From: Peromyscus leucopus
Taxonomy: Eukaryota > Chordata > Mammalia > Rodentia > Cricetidae
NCBI RefSeq assembly: GCF_004664715.2
Contig: NC_051066.1
Location: forward strand, 85,542,736 to 85,606,735
Length of the DNA stretch: 64,000 nucleotides
Direction: 5' to 3'
In this document: piece by piece, positions 33,080-44,349 of the stretch
How positions within the stretch are numbered: position 1 is the stretch's first letter
Layout of the letters: the number at the start of each line of letters is the position of its first letter
Notes under the pieces: generated by a model
The model's database searches: none
Told to the model about the DNA's origin: nothing
Seen by the model: the letters and a program-made list of their open reading frames with translations, nothing else
Made by a program: the position numbers and the translations under genes

Positions 33080-33925
33080 ATACAGCTACTTTTCAAGACA
33101 ATTAGACCAAATCCAGGAGCAATAAATAACCATCCTGAGACTGGTTTGTTTTTCTCTGTTTATACCATCTGAAGTTAAAATGATGGTAAAACTGAGCTCA
33201 TAGTTCATTCAGATGCCCTCTAACTATTGAGATTCTAAGACAACCCAAACCTCACACATGAGGCTAAAACCAGGCAGTACATTTTGGAACTGAATCATAG
33301 AAAGAAACTAACACACAATAAATCCTTGTCAATGTGATTTGATTAGAGATCTGATTTGCTTTTAATAGTTTCAAAACTACTGGAATAAGGAATAACTTTG
33401 AGATGTAACCATCTAATTTAATTAACTACCATGAGACTCATAGAAAGGAAATAAAAGCCTCTGTTTCTAGAAGACACTTCCAGGCATAGGAACAGCACTC
33501 TAGCCTCCTAGAACCTCTGTGGGTGATCAATGGTTGCCTCCAACTAACATACTGACCAGCTGCCGGCAGGAGGAAAGAAAGGATACAATGATTTGAGGTT
33601 TGAACTGGAGATGAACTGAGATTTTTCAAGTTGATTATTTTTAAGCAATGAGTTTAGAATAATATCATCCCATTCACCTCTGTAATATAGCTATGATTAA
33701 ATCATCTTCATATATACTTGGTTACTTTTCTTTTTAAGCAAAAAAAAAAAAATCATTTGAGTTTGTACTGCCAGATTGATTAGCAGGAGATTTAAAGAAC
33801 ATTTTTACTTGTTTTGAAATCAGTCTTTTAGGGAAGGTTGCTAGAGAAACAGCTTTGTGAGGGGCTGGGGAAATTTTAAGCTCCATCTGCTTGATAGAAA
33901 AGACATTGCAAAAAAGGCAGGGAAA

Positions 33926-33926
<1 letters not shown>
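33080..33926. other. No recognised feature
   Basis: Unique-looking DNA; an A-run at 33740-33752. Confidence 0.45.
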
Positions 33927-33981
<55 letters not shown>

Positions 33982-33988
33982 TGTGTGT
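33927..33988. repeat. (TG)n microsatellite
   Basis: About 30 units with one GG interruption near 33974. The antisense His-Thr frame is a shadow of it. Confidence 0.97.
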
Positions 33989-34995
33989 ATGTAAAACAGA
34001 GTGTGTATGTATTAGAGGTAAAAAGTGAACAAAGAAGAGTTAGAACAACAACCTTATTGAAAAGAAATCTTCCTGTGATCCAGTGAAGCATTTTTAGACT
34101 GCAGTCGCTGTTGTAAAACGTTTAGCAGTGTGCATTAAGTTGCCTCAATAGGCAGACCAAACTGTGGTAGATTGGTTTTTTTCTGGTGGCTCTTGGTTTC
34201 AAAACATTCTCCAAATTTTAATGCTTTGAGAAAATTGTTTATTTTCTGTATTTTTCCAGTTAATATCATGATTTGTCTAATATACACAATGATTTTCAAT
34301 GTTTTGCAAAATATAAAAATGAAGAAACAGGCCAAAAATGTCCAGATTAATTACTTCAGCAAATTGCAATTAGGACTTCTACTTTCAATACATCCCTCTT
34401 TTTATTCTGATATTTAAGCCAATAATATACATAAATCATACATACATCTTCACCTTCCTCCAAACCTCTCATATTTATCTTGATATTATTTCACTTTCTT
34501 TCTCTTTAGTCAATGACTGCAGGAACTGTTACTTCAGCTCTTTCCCTTGAAAACTCTCCACCTGTTTCTGTCCTTAAGCAATATATCAGCCCCTTCCTTC
34601 CTCCCAGAGTGTCCAGGATTTCAATTTTTACATAACTAGAAGGCGCTTATCTTTTGAATCTTGCAAAATGGCTTTCATAGACATAAGGTATTCTCCATCT
34701 CTCTATCCTATGCTCTATCGGGGGAATCAAGAGAAATCTGACTGCCCGTTTGGGTCTTGAGTCAGCAGCCTTAATTAAGATTAAAGTTGCCTTCTGTTTC
34801 TCGTTGCCTAAACAGTCACATTAATAGAATATGTCTTTGCAGAGTTTCCCTTATAGATTCAAGTTATTTAAGGTATTAATGGGTGAAAGAAACCACAAAG
34901 GAAATTTGTAAAACACTCATCTGCAAGCAGCAAGGAGTAGAAAACTCTCACCCCAGGACATAATAGAGAGAAAGGTAGTCTCCTCGAGGGTGGAT
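33989..34995. other. No recognised feature
   Basis: About 1 kb. The overlapping opposite-strand frames at 34135-34417 are AT-rich chance frames. Confidence 0.5.
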
Positions 34996-35292
34996 TGTGT
35001 ACTGATATATTGAATATCCTAAGAAACTTGTCTGAGGATCAGATGACAGAGCCAGCCACGAGATTAGACATAGAGGTCAGACAGTGGCGGCACACACCTT
35101 TAATCCCAGCACTTGAGAACTCATGTCTTTGCTTCAGAAGCACACATGCGTTTAATCCCAGAAAGTACTATGGCAGGGCAGAGAAAGGTATATAAGGTGT
35201 GAAGAAACAGGAACTCTATTTAGGCTGAGGATTTCATAGAGGTAAGAACTAGTGGTTGGCTGCTCTGCTTCTCTGATTCTCAGGCAAGTTTA
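34996..35292 (+). mobile_element. B1-containing LTR-like element, 3'-truncated
   Basis: Starts TGTGTACTGATATATTG, then ACTTGTCTGAGGATCAGATG, a B1-like core (ACACACCTTTAATCCCAGC), GGCAGGGCAGAGAAAGGTAT and CTGCTTCTCTGATTCTCAGG, stopping before the usual 3' block. Same family as 13094-13597. Confidence 0.6.
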
Positions 35293-36574
35293 CTAGGGTA
35301 TATACTATATTACCCCAGGACTAAGTATAGATTAGTAAACTATCTTCATAGACCAGTGAGTGTAGTTCCTTTTTCCATAGGCTTCATGTATGCTTGTAAA
35401 GTACAAATAAATGAATTTTAAAATTGTTAAAGTCTCTTCAGAAATGTATTTATTTAGTGGTATTAGCAGTTATTCCTCTTGTTGATCAAAGACAAAGGCA
35501 ATCTATTAAAATATTTATATGTTTTAATTATATTTTTAATGTAACAAATGAATTTTTATTCTCATTTACCTCCATATTTTATTAGAGACAGAATTGAAAC
35601 TTTTGAAAAGAATATGCAATCATACTAGGAAGGATGAAGTGTAATTTAACAATTATTTCCTTCAAAGCCCCTTTTCCTGGATTTAGGTACAGTATAACAA
35701 TGGAATTAATCAGGCCAGCCTTGCTGACACCCAGACTTGTGCTCAGAGCATCATTCAGAAATGACAAGCCTAATAGATGTTACTAAGAAAAGGGAGCAGA
35801 GGAAAATCAATATCCTCACCTTGTCTGAGGTTAGCCTCCTGAGTTCTAATCTTTACCCAGCAGATTTGAGACAAGAACACAAATGATTTGTTTGAGAAGA
35901 TAGCATCAAGAGATGGTAGAGAGTTAGATTAGAGAATGTGGTAATTTATTATATGAAAGTTCATATTTCATGCTTCTGCTCAATGCTTTAATAAGAAGGC
36001 ACCTACAGAATTAAGACCCCTTTTAGTGTCTCAATACCTGCTTCAGCTAAATATATGAGCACAGGAGGCCATTCTCATTCAAACCACTACACCAAGTTTC
36101 TCTTCCTTAAATTAAAAATATATAGAATTTTTATAATTTGGGACTTTTAATAATTACAGTAGAACAAAGTCAACTTAGCATATGTTATTCTATTATTAGT
36201 GGAAAATAAGATTAAAATACCACTAACCAAAAGAAAATAGAATCATTTATTCCATATTATCTTCAGGCAGATTTAGCTACATTTTGTAATTATTACAGAC
36301 AGATATACATATACCCTTTACAAAAGTAATGAACTTTTGCTGTCTACATTTATCAATAGGTATCAAGAATATTTTCCCAGTAAATAAATATTTTTGCACA
36401 TAACATTTTTAAGTAGTTGATTAGTATTATAGTGTTACTCTTATGACTGGCTTGTCATGTTTAAATGGAGACTACAGTAAGTATCTCCTTCTTCAGAGAT
36501 CAATTATATATTATCCCTAAAGAGTAAAGATGTATTTATGAAAGCTATTTTCTTTTTCTTTTTTCATTTTGGAT
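35293..36574. other. AT-rich, no recognised feature
   Basis: About 1.3 kb without recognised gene or repeat. Confidence 0.5.
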
Positions 36575-36700
36575 TCCGTCAGCTTTTTAAAAATATTTTT
36601 CATACAATATATTTTGATCATGCTTTTTTTCTCCCATAATCTCCCAGATCCTACCTCTCTCCTCTATTCAACTTTATGTCCTCCCCTTTCCTTCAGCTAC
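36575..36700 (-). mobile_element. L1 3' end, antisense
   Basis: AAATATTTTTCATACAATAT, ATTTTGATCATGC, CTCCCAGATCCTACCTC and TTCAACTTTATGTCCTCCCC are the reverse complement of a typical rodent L1 3' end. Confidence 0.7.
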
Positions 36701-37039
36701 AACCTCAATTTCTCTGGAAATACATGATGGAGTGTTATTCAGGGGCAGAAAGTCAGAGTATCAAACTGGGCTGTCAATTACTTTGGGACAACTGTAAAAC
36801 ACCAATACTATCTGTAGTAGTTTTAAATAGGATTTCTGAAGGAAAATGTTCTCCCCTGAGAAGGAGAATGAGAAGCACATCCCACTGATGTTCCCTTTGT
36901 CATCTCTCTCCTGGAGATGAATAGGTAGCCTTCCATTAACCTTCTCCACTAATGGATAGGGTACATTCCTCAATAGGCTATCCCATGGCAATTTGACAGA
37001 TATATTTCAGGTTTAATAAAATTTGTCCAGTATTTAGGT
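36701..37039. other. No recognised feature
   Basis: Unassigned interval before the MaLR provirus. Confidence 0.4.
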
Positions 37040-37353
37040 AGTAATTCAGGCTTGCTACCAGTTTCAGAGGTTTAGTATCTTACTATCATGGTGGAGAACA
37101 TAGTGTTACACAGGCAGACATCATCCTGGAAAAACAGCAAATAATTCTGTATGCATATCTTCAACCAGCAAGAAGAGAGGAAGCCACTGGGCCTGGCTTA
37201 GGCTTTGTCATCCCTAGTGACATATTTCCTCCAATAAGGCCATGCCTACTGCAACAGGGCCATACCTCTTAATCCTTCTAAAGTAGTGCTTCTCAATGAC
37301 TAAGCATTCAAATATTTGAGTCTATGAGAGCCATTGTTATTTAAGCCAACACA
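37040..37353 (-). mobile_element. MaLR 3' LTR, partial
   Basis: Minus strand starts TGTGTTGGCTTAAATAAC at 37353 and runs to CTCTGAAACTGGTAGCAAGC. The last part of the LTR, present in the 5' copy, is replaced by other sequence, so its distal end is lost. Confidence 0.7.
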
Positions 37354-38104
37354 TTCTACTCCCTAGCCTCCTTAGGTTTGTAGCCATATCAAATACAAGT
37401 CATTTATCCAATTTTAAAATTCCTCATAGTATCAACACTCTTTGTAAGTACAAAGTTCAAAGTCTTTTCTGAGAGTCATTGTAATTTTTTAAGCATAACT
37501 CTTGATAAAATAAAAATAAAAAAGCAGATCATATACTTCTAACATCTAATAGCACAGAATATTCATTAACATTCCAAGATTGTTGTAAAGGAGCATAGTG
37601 AGGAACTATTAGAGCAAAGGAAGACTGAAAACCAACTGGACAAATCCCGCATCTCTATTTTTGATGTCAGAGCACTCTTTCGATCTCTAACTTCTTTTAG
37701 CTTTGTTGACAGCAACACCTTCTCTCTCTTGGTCTATTTCTACATCAAGTCTGTGGTTTTCCTCAGCAGATATCCCATGGTTTTGGCATCTCTAAACATC
37801 TCTTGGGCATTCCAACATAATGCAGACTTCACTTCCAGAGTGTTGCACAGTAACTCTCTGTGATTCCATGCATGAATACTCTTGATACAGGCCTGGCTTC
37901 AGAAGTTTTCCTTAGCAGTGGAAGGAGCTTACACCACCCCTTTATTGTATCCTTGACTCTAAAGCCAGAACATGGCTGAAGGTGCCAAGTTCTCCTACTT
38001 ACTGACATTGGAACATAGCACCCTCTTTCAATTATATATACATCATTTATATACATATATATTTGTTCTCAATAGTTTTCTTCACTGCTTAAGCTTTTCT
38101 TTAA

Positions 38105-38641
38105 TTACTTATCATAAGTTGGAAGCTTAGTTGTGAGAGGTCTTGTACTGAGGTAACCAATCCCTTTATTCCATTTAACACCAGACTTTTCTTCATACTT
38201 TTTTTCTCTTTGAGTACTGGATTTGCCTCTATTAAACTTCCTGGTGCTCCTTTTAATCTCAAACCCTGTATTTTGTATTTTTCTTTGCTCACTTTGTTCC
38301 TTTTCAATATAAATCCACATAAGAGTGACAACTGAAAAACCATACAACAGAGTCAATACTAGGCCGTCTTGGAATCTCCTCTGCTTATGCCATAAGTTAA
38401 CAAACTTCAATTTAGCCTCAGGAAGATTTTTTGAACAAGGGTAGAAATCCACCACATTCTTCACCAAAATATCATAAGAACCCCCTAGACCACTTACTAA
38501 TATTCTTCTCTTCTGAAACTCTTTTGCTGGGTCCCCACATTTCATATCTACCTCAGCACCACTGTCTTCCATGCTCTTACTAGTATGGCCCATTAAGACA
38601 TGCTTAAAGTGTCCAAACAATTTTCTAGTCCAAAGTCCCAA
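38105..38641 (-). pseudogene. Open frame in MaLR internal region (gag-like remnant)
   Basis: A 178-codon minus-strand frame, unusually long for this window. It lies wholly inside the MaLR internal region, near its 5' end. MaLR internal regions are relics of an ERVL gag region and rarely code. A mid-frame hydrophobic run (LVLTLLYGFSVVTLMWIY) looks membrane-like but may be chance. No retroviral zinc knuckle or capsid motif was seen. I interpret it as a non-functional remnant that happens to lack stops. Confidence 0.5.
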
Positions 38642-38695
38642 AGTCTTTCATATTCCTCCAACTAACAGCATGATTGGATTTATCACAGCAATATG

Positions 38696-39923
38696 CCACT
38701 CTGTTGTGGGATGTCTTTCTGTATGCTGTGAATATGTGTTGCTGTGATTGGTTAATAAAGAAGCTGCTCTGGCCTATGGCGAGTCAGGTTATAGCCAGGC
38801 AGGAAATCCAAGAGAGAGACAGAAAGAAGAAAGGGAGAGGCAGAGGAGAGATGCCAGCTGTTGCCTAAGGAACAGCAAGATGCCCTCAGACTGGTAATAC
38901 CACCGCCACATGGCAACTTATAGATTAATAGAAATGGGTTGAGTTTTGGCCCCAAGACCTCTAATGAAGGGCGAGAGTTGAGGGAAAAAGAGCTTAGGGG
39001 AGCGAGAGATCCCAGCTGGAACAAGAACAAAGACAGAGAACAAGGAATAAGAGACGATGATAAATGAAGACCCCATGGGAATAGAAAGAAGCAAAGTGCT
39101 AGAGAGATCCCCATAAATCCACAAAAATACCTCCACAATAGACTACTGGCAATGGGCGAGAGAAGGCCCAAACTGACCTACTTCGGTGATCAGATGGCCA
39201 CACATCCTAACTGTCGTGGTAGAACCCTCATCCAATGACTGAGGGAACTGGATGCAGAGATCCACGGCCAGGCCCCAGGTGGAGCTCTGAGAGTCCAATC
39301 AGCAAGAAAGAGGAGGGATTGTATGAGGGAGAGATGTTGAGACCATGATTGAAAAAAAGCACAGGGACAAATAGCCAAACTAGTGGAAGCACATGAACTA
39401 TGAACCAATAGCTGAGGATCCCCCATGGAACTGGATCAGGCCCTCTGGATAAGTGAGACAATCAGTTAGTTTGAAGTGTTTTGGGAGGCCCCCAGGCAGT
39501 GGGACCTGGACCTGTCCTTAGTGCATGAGCTGGCTGTTTGAAGCCTGGGACCTATGCAGGGACACTTTGCTCAGCCGTGTGAAGGGAGGAGGGGACTGGA
39601 CCTGCCTGGACTGAATCTACCAGGCTGAGCTGAATCCCCAGCAGAGTCCTTGCCCTGGAGGAGATGGGAATGGGGGTTGGGCTGTGGGTGGGGCAGGAGG
39701 AAAGAGGACAGGGGAATCAGTGGCTGATATGTAAAATTAAATTAAATTTCAAAAGAAAAAATAAAAAAAGAAAAGGGTTAAGTTATAAGAGCTAGCTAAC
39801 AAGAAGCCTGCCATAGGGCATACAATTTGTAAATAATATTAAGCCTCTGAATGATTATTTTATAGGAGCCTGTAGGACACTGGGGCCAGGCAGGACCTGA
39901 GAACACTTATGGCTACACCACTC
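38696..39923 (+). mobile_element. Solo ERV2-type (mys/MysTR-like) LTR with 6 bp target duplication
   Basis: LTR starts TGTTGTGGGATGTCTTTC at 38702 and ends TTATGGCTACA at 39917. CCACTC flanks it at 38696-38701 and 39918-39923. It has GGTTAATAAAGAAGCTG, ATAGCCAGGCAGGAAATCC and TGGGGCCAGGCAGGACC. An L1 splits it at 38943/39783. The 6 bp duplication fits ERV2-class integration. Without the L1 it is about 375 bp. Confidence 0.88.
38931..39782 (+). mobile_element. 5'-truncated L1 inserted in the LTR
   Basis: L1 3' end (38944-39769): CATGAACTATGAACCAATAG, AGGCAGTGGGACCTGGACC, GTGCATGAGCTGGCTGTTTG, ACCAGGCTGAGCTGAATCCC, GTCCTTGCCCTGGAGGAGAT, then CTGATATGTAAAATTAAATT and an A-rich tail. GAAATGGGTTGAG (38931-38943) and GAAAAGGGTTAAG (39770-39782) are a diverged 13 bp duplication. 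The antisense frames of 70-139 codons here are incidental. Confidence 0.88.
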
Positions 39924-39938
39924 AGTGGTAGCAATTTT

Positions 39939-40343
39939 GTTTTAGTCAATGTTCAGTTTCTGTGATGAGACACTATTATCAAGGCAACAATCAAGATAAA
40001 GCATTTAACTGGGGCTTGCTTACAGTTTCAGAAGTTTAGTCTCTTATCATCATGGCGGGGAACATGATGTTATACTGGTAGACATCATGCTAGAGAAATA
40101 ACTGAGATTTCTACATCTGGATCTATAGGCAGTAAGTAGGAAGAGAGAAAGCCACTGGGCCTGGCTTTTGAAACCTCAAAGCACACTCCCAGTGACACAC
40201 TTCCTCCAACATGTCCACACCTAAACCAACAAAGCTACACCTCCCAATTCTTCTCAAGAAGTGCCATGTCTCCCCACCCCTGTCAATGACTAAGCATTCA
40301 TATATATTAGCCTATGTGGAACATTCCTATTTAAAACATCACA
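39939..40343 (-). mobile_element. MaLR 5' LTR
   Basis: Minus strand starts TGTGATGTTTTAAATAGG at 40343 and ends GACTAAAACA at 39939, about 405 bp. It contains antisense CTTACAGTTTCAGAAGTTTA and CATCATGGCGGGGAACATG, colinear with the 3' LTR. Confidence 0.75.
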
Positions 40344-42060
40344 TATTAGGTGGGTTTGTATTCTGTGTACAGTTTTGATAGGGGAATGGAAAATATAATG
40401 CTAAGTAAACAGAACAATCAAGTTAGGGCAGGTAGAACAAAGTTACTGAGGTATTATGATTACCTCTAGTCCAGGAAAGAGCTGAAGTGAGTCTTTGAAA
40501 AAGAAAGCTCTGAATTCAGAAAAATATTCTAAATAAGTAAGAAAAGCAAAAGACAAGGCATGGGATTTATGCATAGTGAGGAATCCCCCAGAGAAGGCAT
40601 GGAGGAGATATGTCTATAAAAGAACCTCATAACATCAGGGAAAAAAAAAAACAAAAACACTGGAGAAAATAATTATAAAGAATACAAAGTGGAGCTAGAA
40701 TTTGAGAAATCATTTTTATAAAATCAGAAATAAAAACGATATACATGTAAAACATGAGAGGATGGGAAACCACTTAATAGGAGAAGAATATGTAGAGAAT
40801 GTAGCATGTGTTTGGCAAAGAAGGGACACGGTACGTTAAAGTGTATTCCTCTTAGGATGCATGGAGTTGTCCAGAATGAAAAGGGAATGACAGGGACAGA
40901 ACTGGGAAGATTGAAGTGTGTTAAAGAAGGGAAAGAAAATTATACTACTAAGGAGAAAAACCTCCTGAAAATAGGAAGTTAGTGTGATAAGAAAAAAAAA
41001 GATAATGGATGATAGAACACAGGAATTGGCAGAGCTCAGAGCCACCTCAGACACTGAGTTAGAAGGTATTATTTCTGGCTTTTAAGATCAGGAGAGTCAG
41101 AGTTCGTAGTATTTTCAGGAGTTTTGAGGGAAGATGAGAAGACAGACAAGGAGAATTCTGAGTTAGACTCAAGTAAGGAGAGCAGCTTCTCCTGTCAGCT
41201 CAAACTGTGAGTGCCAAGAGTCAACAAGAGGCCAGTGGTGGGGACACCCTAAGCCAAGGAGAAGAGAAAGTGAAAGAAATGCTTTCTCTCAAAAGATGTG
41301 TTACATGAAACAGAAAAATACAAGTGCTTTAGAAGAAGGGAAAATCACTAATTTTCTCTCCTTTACATAATGTGCTATAATGCACTTCTCTTAAAAGGTC
41401 ACCTTTACCTTCTCTTTTGAAGTGGAACCACCCTGAACAAGACCCCATCTTCTGGAGTGCATCTTAGGATTCTTTGGATGCTCTGATTCTCAACCTTGCA
41501 GGGACATATCTCGTATTTTATTGTACCACAGTTTAATCTGACTGTAAATTGAAATTTGAGGAAACCTGACCTTCTGACAAAAATATCAGTCATAATATGA
41601 TTCAACAGTTAGATGGCTTCTGTCCTAAAGCAGGGAAGTGGTCATAGATCTCCTGTGTGCAGGCTTTCTAAACTCTCTGCAGGATAATCTGAAGCCTTTT
41701 CGCTTATGTAAAAGTGACTCAGCCCTTTTAGCTACAAAATTAACACTGAACACACCAGGACCCAAACTCTTCCTACAGAGAAGAGGCTAGAGGCCCAAAC
41801 TCCACCACTGTAACATCCTCTCCTTCCTATCCAGGCCCTTTACTGACTGTGCAGTCTTCTGATAGGTTCCCACTGAAATAGGGTTCAGTGTCACTTCCCC
41901 CCATAAAGAAAAGGCTGAACAGATGTGGTCCCACAAAAGGCACAGGTCTCCTGCTTGTAAGACCCGAGGCAGATATGGAGGAATTGAGAGAAGTTTTCAG
42001 ATAGGCCTGCTTAGAATGTTGAAGCTTTTCAGATTGGAACTCCAATGATTGATGTAGCCT
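40344..42060. other. Repeat-poor block
   Basis: No gene or repeat recognised. An A-run at 40641-40651. The less AT-rich part at 41700-42060 holds a 72-codon minus frame without a known motif and could be an old LTR. Confidence 0.4.
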
Positions 42061-44050
42061 CTGACACTTTCTTCCAACCTTATTCTACAATGGTGAAACT
42101 TAACTACAGATCACAGGTTGTTAACACAGTTGTCCTCATCAGTAGAGAAGAGAGAGAGCTGAAGAGAAGGACAAAAAGCCTACTTAAGAACAGATCTTGA
42201 GATCAGAGTAGACATCTCTTTGTTTTTCATTGGTGTTTTTTGATGGCTCTGGGAATAATAATTCAGCCTAGGGGACCCATCCAAAAGCCTGGTTACCAAA
42301 GGATGGCCATCTTGTCTATGAACAATAGCTGTATGACCCCTTGCATCCTAGAAGTCTCAAAATTAACTTTTCAAAAGTGAGAATAATAGATTTATCCCTC
42401 TGTTCAGGTCCATAGAGGATTGTCTTTATCTATGGCCTACGATTAGCATAGTTCCTAATAACTAATCTTAAACTGCTCTATGTTTTGGAGCCAGATGTCA
42501 TGGTTGCTTCACAGAGAAGGGAAACTTTACATTGCAAATTGTAAAATATTAAAGAAAACAGGTATAATTCACAAATAAGATATAATATCACATATTTTAA
42601 GTAGCAAGCCATGCAATTTTCAATATAAATATCAACATGTTAGGTAATAAAAACTGTAATAATTGCAAATATAATGAGGGACAATAGCTCTCTAAACATT
42701 TAAATAATAGATAAAAGTAAACACCCAAAGTGCCAGATTGCTTTTCCCGGTTACTTATCTATGATATGTATGATCTATGGTTACTTTAGATGTAGTTTAT
42801 GACTTCTGGTCTGTGTCCATTCCACTACACATTCCATATTCTTTCTTTAAAATAGTTTACAAAACACACTGTCAGACACCAGTGAGCTGGGGAATAACCA
42901 GAGTACCACCTGCAGTCTACTGTGTTTTCTGGAAGGTTCTTCCTTGTATGGTTTCAATTCAGAAAAGAATGAAAACTTAGTAAAAGTCTTGAAAGGCATT
43001 TGGAAACCAAAACCACTGCAGCGTGGAGGGAATTGTTCTTAGAGATAGTGAATGAAACAGCTGCAGACAGATTGCTTCTGACTAGTCCTTCTAGTCCTAG
43101 TCCTTCTGAAACTGCAGCTTACCAGGAAGTATGGAGGCCACATCCTTTCTATTGACTGCTCCACTGGTGCCTTATCAGGACTCCACCTCAGGTCTATGGC
43201 TGTGCTTCACAAGCTCTTCATGTGACCTTCCTCTGAGCTTCCAGCTTCCCCTTTGAGGCCTCTTTTCTCCCACTAATCTTATACCTGCATGAATTAATAG
43301 TTCTTTAATAAATCCTCTCTTCCATGATGCTTTAAGAACAAGAACATAGAATGTCTACCAATTACATTCACAGACTCTAATCTTTCCAAAGAAAATGATC
43401 TTAAATGGAGAAAAGAAATATTAGTCGGATAAAATATAAATAAAAAATTAAAAACAGTAAAATAAAAGGTGTGATGAGAAAATCTTGATTAGCAAGAAAG
43501 TAGATAGGAGCCATATATTTAATTTTTTATAGATGTTAAGGAAAGTATTCTTCATGCCTTAATTGGAATTGAAGTGATAGCATATGCTTTAACCAAGAAT
43601 GTCCTGGAAGACTATTTCATACAAACAAAACAGCCAACAAATAGTGACTCATACAACAGGGTGTCTGTTGTATCATTGATTGTGGTTACAAAACACTGAA
43701 AATATTAATGTCCAGAAATGTGTCAAATTATTCCATATTTATCATACCATGAAATCTATTCAATTATTCAAATGAGAAGAATATTTATAAAGTTAGATAC
43801 TAGTTAACATAGGTGGGTATATAAATATGGCTGGAGAGAAAAAGATATGGAGAGAAGAAGCCAAAAGTGAAAAAAGGAGAAATGGCTGAACATGCAAAAG
43901 AATATGCATTACTATAATTGTGATTTCTGTAAAGTTATGCATATGTATGAATGAAAAAAACTGAACATTAAAGGCATCTCACCATCTAGTCTAATGATTT
44001 ATTAACCAGATACCACTCTGTTTATCAGTACAGACTCTCAGCTTAAATGT
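42061..44050. other. Repeat-poor block
   Basis: AT-rich; a local repeat of TAGTCCTTC/TAGTCCTAG at 43083-43107. No gene. Confidence 0.45.
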
Positions 44051-44051
44051 A

Positions 44052-44097
<46 letters not shown>

Positions 44098-44175
44098 GAC
44101 ACATATACATATACATATACCCATATAAGTATATATAATATATATTTAATATATGTATATATAATATGTATAAAG
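44051..44175. repeat. (CA)n followed by (TA)-rich tract
   Basis: About 44 bp of CA repeats, then interrupted ATATAC and TATATA runs. Confidence 0.95.
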
Positions 44176-44204
44176 TAGACAAAATGTTACCTTCTTTTAA
44201 AAAA

Positions 44205-44284
44205 ATTGCATTAAAAATCAAAATATAATTATATCATATTCCCTTTCCTTTTCCTACTTTCAACCCCTTCTGTGTACCCACTTG

Positions 44285-44286
<2 letters not shown>
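44205..44286 (-). mobile_element. L1 3' end fragment, antisense
   Basis: AATATAATTATATCATATTC, CCTTTCCTTTTCCTACTTTC and AACCCCTTC resemble the reverse complement of an L1 3' UTR end. Short and tentative. Confidence 0.45.

Positions 44287-44349
<63 letters not shown>
44287..44349. repeat. (TA)n-(GA)n compound microsatellite
   Basis: About 21 TA units joined to about 11 GA units. Confidence 0.97.

Larger units (their letters stand above)
37040..40343 (-). mobile_element. MaLR provirus, interrupted by an LTR and an L1
   Basis: A minus-strand ERVL-MaLR element: 3' LTR at 37040-37353, internal sequence 37354-38695 and 39924-39938, 5' LTR at 39939-40343. Taking out the inserted 38702-39917 plus one duplication copy leaves about 2.1 kb, a normal MaLR length. 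The internal region has the order I remember for rodent MaLR (for example AAAAGCAGATCATATACTTC near 37520, ACATGGCTGAAGGTGCCAAG near 37970, and the 5' internal start antisense near 38680). Subfamily (ORR1-like) is tentative. Confidence 0.75.

Noticed and set aside
32951..33172. 73-codon plus frame with a GC-rich start
   Set aside because: It is the antisense reading of a B1 SINE.
38752..39461. Minus-strand frames of 72-139 codons, hydrophobic
   Set aside because: They are antisense to an ERV LTR and an L1 3' UTR, with no start context or homology.
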